Of a stretch of 64,000 nt of DNA, positions 25,924 to 34,832 are shown piece by piece. Positions within the stretch are counted from its first letter, which is position 1; the number at the start of each line of letters is the position of its first letter. Under the pieces are notes generated by a model. The model was not told the origin of the DNA and ran no database searches. It saw only the letters and a list, made by a program, of their open reading frames with translations. Origin of the DNA: Lacticaseibacillus porcinae (GTDB lineage Bacteria > Bacillota > Bacilli > Lactobacillales > Lactobacillaceae); assembly GCF_003946305.1 (NCBI RefSeq), contig NZ_RHNS01000009.1, positions 1-64,000 on the forward strand. The letters run 5' to 3'. The position numbers and the translations under genes are program-made.

Positions 25924-25961
25924 AATAAAACTCTTTATTTCCTAAAGGAGGAAATTTTAGC

Positions 25962-26984
25962 ATGACTGTTAAAATTGGTATCAATGGTTTCGGCCGCATC
26001 GGTCGTTTGGCATTCCGTCGCATCTTCGAATTAGGCACTCAAAGTGACGACATCGAAGTTGTTGCGATCAACGACTTGACCAGCCCAGCAATGTTGGCTC
26101 ATCTGTTGAAGTACGACTCCACTCATGGCACTTTCCCGGGCGAAGTTTCCGCGACCGACAACGGTATCGTTGTTAACGGTAAGGAATACCGCGTCTATGC
26201 TGAACCACAAGCTCAAAACATTCCGTGGGTTAAGAACGACGGCGTTCAATACGTCCTCGAATGTACTGGTTTCTACACTTCTGCTGAAAAGGCCCAAGCT
26301 CACTTGGATGCCGGCGCAGAACGTGTATTGATCTCTGCACCTGCTGGTAAGATCCGTACTATCGTCTACAACGTTAACGACAACGACTTAACTGCTGACG
26401 ACAAGATCGTTTCCGCTGGTTCTTGCACCACTAACTGCCTTGCACCTATGGCTTACTTCTTGAACCAAGAATTCGGTATCGAAGTTGGTACTATGACTAC
26501 GGTTCATGCTTACACTTCCACTCAAATGCTTTTGGATGGCCCTGTACGCGGTGGTAACCTCCGTGCTGCTCGTTCCGCTGCTGTGAACACTATTCCTCAT
26601 AGCACTGGTGCCGCTAAGGCTATCGGTATCGTTATCCCAGAATTGAACGGCAAATTACAAGGCCACGCCCAACGTGTCTCTGTTGTCGACGGTTCTTTGA
26701 CTGAATTAGTTTCCATCTTGAAGACTAAGAACGTCACTGCTGACCAAGTTAACGAAGCAATCAAGAAGCACACTGTTGATAACCCTTCATTCGGTTACAA
26801 CGCTGACCAAGTTGTTTCCTCTGACATCATCGGCACTACCTTTGGTTCTGTCTTCGATCCTACCCAAACTGAAGTTACCACTGCAGGTGACTACCAATTG
26901 GTTAAGACCGTTGCTTGGTACGACAACGAATATGGCTTCACTTGCCAAATGATCCGTACCTTGCTGAAGTTTGCTACTCTGTAA
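25962..26984 (+). CDS. gapA: glyceraldehyde-3-phosphate dehydrogenase, type I
   Basis: This NAD-dependent glycolytic enzyme oxidises glyceraldehyde-3-phosphate to 1,3-bisphosphoglycerate. Its 340 residues carry the Rossmann motif INGFGRIGR at 7-15, the catalytic Cys155 in [12 protein letters not shown] and His182 in TTVHAYT. Strong codon bias and AAAGGAGG 10 bases before the ATG indicate high expression. A very strong terminator follows, so cggR-gapA is separated from pgk, unlike the single operon of some Firmicutes. Confidence 0.98.
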   Translation: MTVKIGINGFGRIGRLAFRRIFELGTQSDDIEVVAINDLTSPAMLAHLLKYDSTHGTFPGEVSATDNGIVVNGKEYRVYAEPQAQNIPWVKNDGVQYVLECTGFYTSAEKAQAHLDAGAERVLISAPAGKIRTIVYNVNDNDLTADDKIVSAGSCTTNCLAPMAYFLNQEFGIEVGTMTTVHAYTSTQMLLDGPVRGGNLRAARSAAVNTIPHSTGAAKAIGIVIPELNGKLQGHAQRVSVVDGSLTELVSILKTKNVTADQVNEAIKKHTVDNPSFGYNADQVVSSDIIGTTFGSVFDPTQTEVTTAGDYQLVKTVAWYDNEYGFTCQMIRTLLKFATL

Positions 26985-27018
26985 TCTCTGATTACTAAGT
27001 AGGCTTCATGCGCTTTGA

Positions 27019-27054
27019 AGAGGGCGGAGGGAATTCTCCCTCCGCCCTTTTTGC
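27019..27054 (+). terminator. strong intrinsic terminator after gapA
   Basis: AGGGCGGAGGGAATT and its complement CTCCCTCCGCCC form a GC-rich stem followed by TTTTT. Confidence 0.93.
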
Positions 27055-27063
27055 TTGAATAGG

Positions 27064-27126
27064 CACCGCGGCATTTTAACCGCGGTGTTTAGATGATCAC
27101 ACCATCTTCATGATTTGATCATCTAA
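27064..27126 (+). other. two tandem hairpins upstream of pgk
   Basis: CACCGCGG/CCGCGGTG at 27064-27087 is followed directly by TTAGATGATCA/TGATCATCTAA (27089-27099 with 27116-27126), both perfect. They lie between the gapA terminator and the pgk start and may be operator or leader structures. No T-run follows. Confidence 0.6.
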
Positions 27127-27193
27127 GCATCGTGGAAAAAATGCTGAATGGTGTTGTAATAAGATACATCCAATATTAGGAGGGTTTTATTCA

Positions 27194-28384
27194 ATGGCGA
27201 AATTAATCGTTTCCGACTTGGACGTCAAGGACAAAAAAGTTCTCGTTCGTGTCGACTTCAACGTGCCGATCAAAAATGGTGTTATCGGCGATGACAACCG
27301 TATCGTGGCTGCTTTGCCTACGATCCAATACATCATCGACAACAACGGTAAGGCAATCTTGTTCTCTCACTTGGGCCGCGTTAAGACCGAAGAAGACAAG
27401 AAGGAATTGTCCTTGCGTCCAGTTGCAGAACGTTTAAGCGAATTACTCAAGAAGCCGGTTACTTTTGTACCAGCTACTCGCGGTAAAGAACTTGAAGATG
27501 CGATCAACAACATGAAAGACGGCGACGTTTTAGTTGTTGAAAACACTCGTTTCGAAGATCTTGACGGTAAGAAAGAATCCAAGAACGATCCTGAACTTGG
27601 CAAGTACTGGGCTTCCCTTGGCGACTTATATGTCAACGATGCCTTTGGTACTGCGCACCGTTCCCATGCTTCCAACGTTGGGATTTCTTCCAACATGCCA
27701 CAAGCAGCTGCAGGCTTCTTGATGGAAAAGGAAATCAAGTTCTTAGGCGATGCAGTTGAAAACCCTAAGCACCCATTCGTTGCTATCTTAGGTGGCGCGA
27801 AGGTTTCTGACAAGATCGGCGTGATCTCCAACTTGATCGAAAAAGCTGACAAGATCCTTGTCGGTGGTGGTATGACTTATACCTTCTACGCTGCTAAAGG
27901 CTTGTCCATTGGTAAGTCCTTAGTTGAAACTGACAAGATCGACTTAGCTAAGCAAATCATCGCAGAAGCTGGCGACAAGTTAGTTCTGCCTGTTGATAAC
28001 GTGGTTGCCACTGAATTCTCTAACGACGCCCCTCATAAGGTTGTTGAAGGTGACATTCCTGATGGCTACATGGCATTGGATATCGGCCCTAAGTCTGTTG
28101 CAGAATTCAAAGACGTTTTGAAGACTGCTAAGACGGTGGTTTGGAACGGCCCTATGGGTGTGTTCGAAATGCCTAACTATGCTAAGGGTACCCTTGAAGT
28201 CGGCGAAGCCCTCGGCGACTTGACTGATGCCACTACGATCATCGGCGGTGGTGATTCCACTGCTGCTGCTAAGCAACTTGGCATCGCACCTAAGATCACC
28301 CACATCTCCACTGGCGGTGGCGCTTCTCTTGAATACCTCGAAGGTAAGGAATTACCTGGTATCGCTGCTATCACCAACAAGTAA
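27194..28384 (+). CDS. pgk: phosphoglycerate kinase
   Basis: This enzyme makes ATP from 1,3-bisphosphoglycerate. The 396 residues include the N-terminal signature VRVDFNVP near 17 and the C-terminal nucleotide-binding GGGDSTAAA and [18 protein letters not shown] motifs, the normal two-domain layout. TTAGGAGGG precedes the ATG. Codon use is strongly biased as in gapA. It is followed by tpiA after 84 bases with only a weak hairpin, so pgk, tpiA and eno probably share a transcript. Confidence 0.98.
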   Translation: MAKLIVSDLDVKDKKVLVRVDFNVPIKNGVIGDDNRIVAALPTIQYIIDNNGKAILFSHLGRVKTEEDKKELSLRPVAERLSELLKKPVTFVPATRGKELEDAINNMKDGDVLVVENTRFEDLDGKKESKNDPELGKYWASLGDLYVNDAFGTAHRSHASNVGISSNMPQAAAGFLMEKEIKFLGDAVENPKHPFVAILGGAKVSDKIGVISNLIEKADKILVGGGMTYTFYAAKGLSIGKSLVETDKIDLAKQIIAEAGDKLVLPVDNVVATEFSNDAPHKVVEGDIPDGYMALDIGPKSVAEFKDVLKTAKTVVWNGPMGVFEMPNYAKGTLEVGEALGDLTDATTIIGGGDSTAAAKQLGIAPKITHISTGGGASLEYLEGKELPGIAAITNK

Positions 28385-28468
28385 TTTTTCCAATTTAACA
28401 AAAGCCTGCTAGCGGCTGGCGTTTGATTGAGAAAATTGTGAACTGATCACTCAAAAGGAGATTTACAC

Positions 28469-29224
28469 ATGCGTACACCTATCATGGCCGGCAACTGGAA
28501 AATGAACAAGAATCCTAAGGAAACTGCAGAATTCTTGGACGGCGTTAAAGGCAAGTTACCAGCATCTGACAAAGTTGAAACCATCATTGCAGCACCTGCA
28601 ATTGATTTGACCACTTTGGTTGCTGGCGCTGAAGGCACACCTTTGAAGACTGCGGCTGAAAACAGCTACTTCGAAAACGAAGGTGCCTTCACCGGCGAAA
28701 CTAGCCCTAAAGCATTGAAGGAAATGGGTCTTGACTATGTTGTCATCGGCCACTCCGAACGTCGCGGCTACTTCCACGAAACCGACGAAGATATCAACAA
28801 AAAAGCTAAGGCAATTCTTGCCAACGGCTTACTTCCAATCATTTGCTGTGGCGAATCTTTGGAACAACGCGAAGCCGGCCAAACGAACGACTGGATCGCT
28901 TACCAAGTTGCTGGTGCTTTAGTTGGCTTGTCTGCTGATGACGTTAAGAAGTCTGTCATTGCTTACGAACCAATCTGGGCCATCGGTACTGGTAAAACTG
29001 CTACTGCAGACCAAGCCCAAGAAGTTGTGGCTCACGTCCGTGCAACAGTTAAGAAGTTATATGATGCAGAAACTGCAGACGCTGTTCGTATTTTATACGG
29101 TGGCTCTGTTAAGCCTGCTAACGTTAAGGAACTCATGTCCAAAGAAGATATCGACGGCGGCTTAGTCGGCGGTGCTTCCATGGACCCAGAATCCTTCGTT
29201 GCCTTGGCTAACTACCAAGACTAA
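28469..29224 (+). CDS. tpiA: triosephosphate isomerase
   Basis: This enzyme interconverts dihydroxyacetone phosphate and glyceraldehyde-3-phosphate. The 251 residues show Lys11 in GNWKMNK, His95 in VVIGHSERR, catalytic Glu167 in [12 protein letters not shown] and the C-terminal phosphate loop [16 protein letters not shown] precedes the ATG. It lies between pgk and eno in the conserved glycolytic order. Confidence 0.98.
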   Translation: MRTPIMAGNWKMNKNPKETAEFLDGVKGKLPASDKVETIIAAPAIDLTTLVAGAEGTPLKTAAENSYFENEGAFTGETSPKALKEMGLDYVVIGHSERRGYFHETDEDINKKAKAILANGLLPIICCGESLEQREAGQTNDWIAYQVAGALVGLSADDVKKSVIAYEPIWAIGTGKTATADQAQEVVAHVRATVKKLYDAETADAVRILYGGSVKPANVKELMSKEDIDGGLVGGASMDPESFVALANYQD

Positions 29225-29248
29225 TTTCAAACGTTTCACGTTCGAAAT
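29224..29248 (+). other. hairpin between tpiA and eno
   Basis: AATTTC-A-AACGT and ACGTT-C-GAAATT pair around TTC with one mismatch. No T-run follows, so it may be an RNA-processing or stability element rather than a terminator. Confidence 0.45.
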
Positions 29249-29251
29249 TGA

Positions 29252-30610
<1,359 letters not shown>

Positions 30611-30629
30611 TTCCTAGTAGCCTAACTGG

Positions 30630-30667
30630 AAAAGCCTCACGCTGGACGCAGCGTGAGGCTTTTTTGT
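30630..30667 (+). terminator. intrinsic terminator after eno
   Basis: AAAAGCCTCACGCTG and CAGCGTGAGGCTTTT form a perfect stem around GACG, followed by TTTTTT. Confidence 0.95.
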
Positions 30668-30702
30668 GGTATCATTTTGAAAATGATTGGAGTGGTTTGG
30701 TG

Positions 30703-31224
30703 ATGCGACCGGTTTACTTTTATGGCGCAATGTCGTTAGACGGGTATTTAGCCGATGATCATGATGATTTACAATGGTTGTTTGATACCGATCTTGGGGG
30801 AAAGTCCACCTATCCTGAGTTTGAAGCCTGTATCGATACCTTGGTGATGGGGCGGGCGACTTATGATGCCACGCTGAGCATGTTAGGTGATGAGCCGTTT
30901 TATCCAGGGATACGCAAAGTCGTGTTCACGCATACTGAGCGTGAGTCACAGCCCGAAACAGAATTTGTCAGTGGTGATGTTGTATCGATAGTGAAGAAAC
31001 TTCAACAGCAGTCGGGTTCAGGGATCTGGATCGTTGGTGGCGGTCAGTTGGTGGCGACATTGCTTGAAGCTGGGCTTTTCTCAGAAATGTGGGTGCAAAT
31101 TGCGCCGGTGTTGCTTGGACATGGCAAGCGCCTATTTCCTGAAGGGGATTATTCACAGCGGCTTCAATTTATTGACCACACGCAAATGAGCGAGTTAAAC
31201 GAGTTACACTTCAAATTGAATTGA
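30703..31224 (+). CDS. dihydrofolate-reductase-like / RibD C-terminal-domain protein
   Basis: The 173-residue protein has the RibD C-terminal/DHFR fold: AMSLDGYLADD near residue 7, VMGRATYDATL near 49, GGGQLVATLLEAGLFSEMWVQIAPVLLG near 112 and a C-terminal strand pair. Relatives (YyaP/YwjB type) are NADPH-binding reductases of unknown substrate. No other riboflavin or folate gene is nearby. The start is the ATG at 30703 behind TTGGAGTGG rather than an earlier frame that begins within the eno terminator. Confidence 0.82.
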   Translation: MRPVYFYGAMSLDGYLADDHDDLQWLFDTDLGGKSTYPEFEACIDTLVMGRATYDATLSMLGDEPFYPGIRKVVFTHTERESQPETEFVSGDVVSIVKKLQQQSGSGIWIVGGGQLVATLLEAGLFSEMWVQIAPVLLGHGKRLFPEGDYSQRLQFIDHTQMSELNELHFKLN

Positions 31225-31227
31225 TTC

Positions 31228-31264
31228 AAAAGGCCTCACGCATTCGTTGCGTGAGGCCTTTTGT
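31228..31264. terminator. bidirectional intrinsic terminator
   Basis: AAAAGGCCTCACGCA and TGCGTGAGGCCTTTT pair around a TTCG-containing loop. T-runs on both sides allow it to serve the plus-strand reductase-like gene and the convergent DUF421 gene. Confidence 0.92.
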
Positions 31265-31926
31265 TAGGCTTGAGGTTTAAAATTAGGGCGATCATAGGCG
31301 GCGATGATCAAATGATTCTGAGTGTAAGTTGCCATGTACACTTGCTTTGGTGAATAACCTTGATCATGAAGTTGTTGCAGTAACCACGATTCATCTTTAT
31401 CGATCAAATTCAACGCATCGTCATCAATGCGACCATCTAAAATCACCGGTAGCCGCAACCCAGCGTCTTCCTTGGTGATCACGGTCAGTTGACCGTTGCG
31501 CTCAAGAATTGCACGACTGATCTCGGTGATCGCAGGGGCACCGGTGGAACGCAATTTATCTGCTAAGACGTTGGCAGAGATCCCGGCTTTGCTGGCGTTG
31601 TCGACCAGCACTTGACCATTTTGAATCAGTAATACCGGTTCGCCATCGATCAATTTCCGAAAAATCGCATAATGATTGCTTAAATATTTGCTGATCACCA
31701 CGATCAAGGTCCAAATGATCATGACATTGAGAAATTGCAAAATGGTGATGTCAGTATTGTAAATGACACCGCCGATAATGCCCCCAAGGACAAAGTTTTG
31801 GAGTTGATCAACAATGGTGTTAGGCGCGAGGTTACCGCGGCCAGTCAGTTGGATCTGAGCGATGAAGACAATAAAGCCGAGTAATAATTTAATGGCTGTG
31901 GATAAGTATAAGTCTTGTAAGATCAT
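31264..31926 (-). CDS. DUF421 (YetF-like) membrane protein
   Basis: The 220-residue protein has three N-terminal transmembrane segments (about 8-28, 42-58 and 62-82) followed by a cytoplasmic alpha/beta domain with the family's KLIDGEPVLLIQNGQV and ITEISRAILERNGQLTVI strands. DUF421 proteins are of unknown function. The gene is 3 bases downstream of the DUF3290 gene, and this pairing is common in lactobacilli, suggesting a two-subunit membrane complex. Confidence 0.85.
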   Translation of the reverse strand: MILQDLYLSTAIKLLLGFIVFIAQIQLTGRGNLAPNTIVDQLQNFVLGGIIGGVIYNTDITILQFLNVMIIWTLIVVISKYLSNHYAIFRKLIDGEPVLLIQNGQVLVDNASKAGISANVLADKLRSTGAPAITEISRAILERNGQLTVITKEDAGLRLPVILDGRIDDDALNLIDKDESWLLQQLHDQGYSPKQVYMATYTQNHLIIAAYDRPNFKPQA

Positions 31927-31929
31927 GAG

Positions 31930-32394
31930 TTAATCCTCGATGTAAGTGACATGGTCAGAAACCAAATGCGTGCGGTTGAGTTGATAGCTTTTCCCATTGG
32001 GGTCAACTGTGATCACGTAAGTTTGTTTGCGGTTGCGGTTAAGTTGGATCAACAAACCCGAATACACACTTTTGTCGCTGGCGTAAACTTGTGAGGTTTT
32101 GAGGTGTTGATTTTTAGCGATGCTCGTCAACAAGGTGGTAACGGCTTGGGAGTTTTTCAACGCACTGCGGTTAGCTTGAACGTCGCGAGCTTGAATGCCG
32201 ATGGTCAACAAGACGATCAATTCAATGATGATCAATAAGTCGCGATATTTGGTTAAGTTGCGATCGCGAAGCCGCACAATGAAGTACCCAGCGATCAAGG
32301 TGATGCCGATCCCGATGATGACGTACCGCAAGATCCCTGGCCAAAAGGCTTGCTGACTGAGGGCGTGGTAGCTGTAGAAGGTAGTGGTTTGCAT
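31930..32394 (-). CDS. DUF3290 membrane protein
   Basis: The 154-residue protein has two transmembrane helices (about 18-38 and 48-66) and a small soluble C-terminal domain. The composition and the operon with a DUF421 gene identify DUF3290, which has no known function. A longer frame reaches 32478, but GAAAGGAG upstream of 32394 and the membrane-protein N-terminus MQTTTFYSYHAL set the start. It is the first gene of the two-gene operon. Confidence 0.82.
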   Translation of the reverse strand: MQTTTFYSYHALSQQAFWPGILRYVIIGIGITLIAGYFIVRLRDRNLTKYRDLLIIIELIVLLTIGIQARDVQANRSALKNSQAVTTLLTSIAKNQHLKTSQVYASDKSVYSGLLIQLNRNRKQTYVITVDPNGKSYQLNRTHLVSDHVTYIED

Positions 32395-32488
32395 GATGAC
32401 TCCTTTCGTCGACTGATTAAAACTATTATACGACGTTTGGCAACCATGAAAATTAAAGTGAGTTTTTCCTGTTCCCACCGTTCTTTGC

Positions 32489-32494
32489 TATAAT
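32489..32494 (+). promoter_or_regulatory. -10 element of the clc gene
   Basis: TATAAT lies 28 bases upstream of the chosen start. An in-frame ATG at 32493 falls inside it and therefore cannot be the start. Confidence 0.65.
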
Positions 32495-32522
32495 GAAAAC
32501 AACAAGTGTCATGGGGGCAAAC

Positions 32523-34082
32523 ATGGAAGCAGTACGTGCAAAAATTGATACCACCCGCTTGAAGTTCGTGCTTCAAGGCTTGGTGGTCGGCTTATTGACC
32601 GGGGCAGTGATCAGTACTTTCCGCTTTGCCATCGAGCGCGTCTTAGTGTTCATGCAAGCAATCTATCGCCATCCCACACCAATGAAGTTAGGTTTGGTGT
32701 TGGTGGGGATGATCATCTTGAGTTTGATCGTTGCCGCCTTACTCAAAAGCGAACCCAATATCTCTGGTTCTGGGATCCCGCAAATTGAAGGCCAGCTCGC
32801 TGGGGAAATGGATTTCCACTGGTGGTCGATTCTTTGGAAGAAATTCGTCGCTGGGATTTTAAGTATCGGCCCAGGCTTATTTCTCGGTCGCGAAGGCCCG
32901 TCGATCCAACTTGGTGGTGCCGTCGGTCAAGGGGTTGCCGAAGGGTTGAAAAAACATGGTGCAGATCGCCGGATTTTGATTGCATCAGGGTCTGCGGCAG
33001 GGTTAGCGGCAGCGTTTAATGCGCCGATCGCGGGGACTTTGTTCGTTTTAGAAGAAGTGTATCACAACTTCAGTCCTTTGGTGTGGATCACTGCGCTAGC
33101 CAGTGCCTTAGGGGCAGACTTTGTGTCGCTGAATGTGTTTGGTGAAGTGCCAGTGTTGCACTTGGTGTACACTCGCAGTATGCCAGTGAGTTTATATTGG
33201 CATTTGATCGTACTAGGCATCGTGCTCGGGTTGCTAGGATATTTGTATCAGCGGGTATTGCTAGCGATGCCAGGTTGGTACGCTAAAACGCATATCCCGC
33301 GTTACTTACAAGGCATTATCCCATTTATCTTGGTGATTCCCATGGGACTGTTCATGCCTAGCATTCTCGGCGGCGGGAATGGTATGATCGTCGGTTTTGG
33401 CCGCGTGGTACCGAGCTTAACGGTATTGCTGGTGATTTTTGCCGCACGGTTTATTTATTCGATGATCTCTTACGGTTCAGGTTTGCCTGGCGGGATCTTC
33501 TTGCCGATCCTCAGTTTAGGTGCGGTGATTGGGGCAATTTACGCGGTGTTCATGGTGCAAATCGGATTGTTGCCAAAAGTGTATGTGATGAACTTGATCA
33601 TTTTCTCAATGGCAGGATACTTTGCCGGTATTGGGAAAGCGCCATTCACGGCGATTTTATTGATCACTGAAATGGTAGGGAACTTAACGCATTTGATGCC
33701 GATGGCGGTGCTTGCCCTAGTCGCTTATATCGTGGTCGATGTCTTAGGTGGCGCCCCGATTTATGAATCGTTGCTCCGCCGCATGACGGTACCGAAGCAA
33801 ATCGAATCGATCCATCGTATGGATCGCCTGGAATTGCCCGTGTTTGCAGGCTCCAAGCTTGAAGGGTTGCAAGTGCGCGACTTCTCATGGCCGAAGCAAA
33901 CGCTGCTCATCGGCATCAACCGCGGGGAGAATCAAATTATTCCTCATGGCGATACGGTGATTCGCGCCGGCGACACCTTAGTCTTGTTGACTGATGCCTC
34001 GCAGCGCGCCAAGATCCGCGCCAAAATTCAACATTTAGCCGCCCACATGACCAAATCAGAAGGAGTTCATCATGCACATTGA
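32523..34082 (+). CDS. ClC-family chloride/proton antiporter with C-terminal RCK domain
   Basis: This 519-residue membrane protein has about ten hydrophobic helices and all ClC selectivity motifs: GSGIPQIEG, GREGPSIQLG (gating Glu) and GSGLPGGIFLP. The Glu pair in LFVLEEV matches the internal proton-transfer Glu of antiporters, which favours an exchanger over a channel. The last 75 residues (LEGLQVRDF...GDTVIRAGDTLVLLT) form a TrkA-C/RCK ligand-sensing domain. Such proteins aid acid tolerance and ion balance. The fluoride-specific variant motif is not present. The start is 32523 behind GGGGG. It overlaps the next gene by 11 bases. Confidence 0.9.
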   Translation: MEAVRAKIDTTRLKFVLQGLVVGLLTGAVISTFRFAIERVLVFMQAIYRHPTPMKLGLVLVGMIILSLIVAALLKSEPNISGSGIPQIEGQLAGEMDFHWWSILWKKFVAGILSIGPGLFLGREGPSIQLGGAVGQGVAEGLKKHGADRRILIASGSAAGLAAAFNAPIAGTLFVLEEVYHNFSPLVWITALASALGADFVSLNVFGEVPVLHLVYTRSMPVSLYWHLIVLGIVLGLLGYLYQRVLLAMPGWYAKTHIPRYLQGIIPFILVIPMGLFMPSILGGGNGMIVGFGRVVPSLTVLLVIFAARFIYSMISYGSGLPGGIFLPILSLGAVIGAIYAVFMVQIGLLPKVYVMNLIIFSMAGYFAGIGKAPFTAILLITEMVGNLTHLMPMAVLALVAYIVVDVLGGAPIYESLLRRMTVPKQIESIHRMDRLELPVFAGSKLEGLQVRDFSWPKQTLLIGINRGENQIIPHGDTVIRAGDTLVLLTDASQRAKIRAKIQHLAAHMTKSEGVHHAH

Positions 34083-34425
34083 AGCCTTAAACCGCCTGCA
34101 AGCTGCGGAATACGTCAAATGGCATTACTTTGGGGATGCCAGCAACGCGAACTTAAACGACGCCGAACAAGTCAGTGAATTCACTGAGATTTTCGCTGAT
34201 AACGGGTTAGATTATTTTGCCGTCCTTGTAGAAGATGAACTTGTCGGTGTGTTAAGTTTTGAATTTCCTAATGGTCAGATCACCATGAGCGTGAAGCTGG
34301 CGCCACAAGCCATCGGAATGTTGAAAACTGATGAACTCGTGCAACTCGGCAGTGCGTTCGGACAAGCGCATTATCATGACGACGATGCGGTGCAAATCGC
34401 CTCAGTTTCACCAGCGGAAGACTAG
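34072..34425 (+). CDS. 117-residue protein, possibly a GNAT-like fragment
   Basis: This short acidic soluble protein overlaps the end of the ClC gene by 11 bases and has the ribosome site AGAAGGAG inside it, so it is probably co-translated. Residues about 45-85 (DYFAVLVEDELVGVLSFEF then MSVKLAPQ) resemble the first strands of GNAT acetyltransferases, but the acetyl-CoA loop Q/RxxGxG/A is missing. It may be a shortened member or an unrelated family. The function is unknown. Confidence 0.6.
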   Translation: MHIEALNRLQAAEYVKWHYFGDASNANLNDAEQVSEFTEIFADNGLDYFAVLVEDELVGVLSFEFPNGQITMSVKLAPQAIGMLKTDELVQLGSAFGQAHYHDDDAVQIASVSPAED

Positions 34426-34497
34426 CCACATCGCGCTTTGTGTGATAATCTATAAGTTAGTAGTCAGTCGCGCCACGGCGCGTTCAGGAGGAAGATC

Positions 34498-34734
34498 TTG
34501 CAGAATTTATTTACGACGTTGTTGATCATTGATTCGATTTTGATCGTGATCGCAACTTTAATGCAGCCTAGTAAGCAACAAGATGCCTTAAGCGCCTTAT
34601 CCGGTGGCGCTACCGATTTGTTCGGCAAGCAGAAATCACGCGGGTTTGAAGCGTTTATGGAAAAAGTCACGGTGGTACTTGGGGTATTATTTTTCGCCTT
34701 TTCCATCGTGCTCGTCTATCTCGCATCGCACTAG
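34498..34734 (+). CDS. secG: preprotein translocase subunit SecG
   Basis: This 78-residue protein has two transmembrane helices (about 4-20 and 54-75) and the SecG-type central loop (LMQPSKQQDALSALSGG..DLFG). SecG assists the SecYE channel. The start is TTG at 34498, set by CAGGAGGAAG 7 bases upstream. The gene is followed by a terminator, rnr and smpB, the order seen across lactobacilli. Confidence 0.93.
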   Translation: MQNLFTTLLIIDSILIVIATLMQPSKQQDALSALSGGATDLFGKQKSRGFEAFMEKVTVVLGVLFFAFSIVLVYLASH

Positions 34735-34735
34735 C

Positions 34736-34770
34736 CAAAAGTCTCCTGCAACGGTAGGAGACTTTTTTTG
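34736..34770 (+). terminator. intrinsic terminator after secG
   Basis: AAAAGTCTCCT and AGGAGACTTTT pair around a short loop, followed by TTTTT. Confidence 0.9.
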
Positions 34771-34832
34771 AGACAATTCGACAATTCAGCTGCTCTGAAT
34801 TGGACATTTACAATGAAAACGAGGGACCACAC

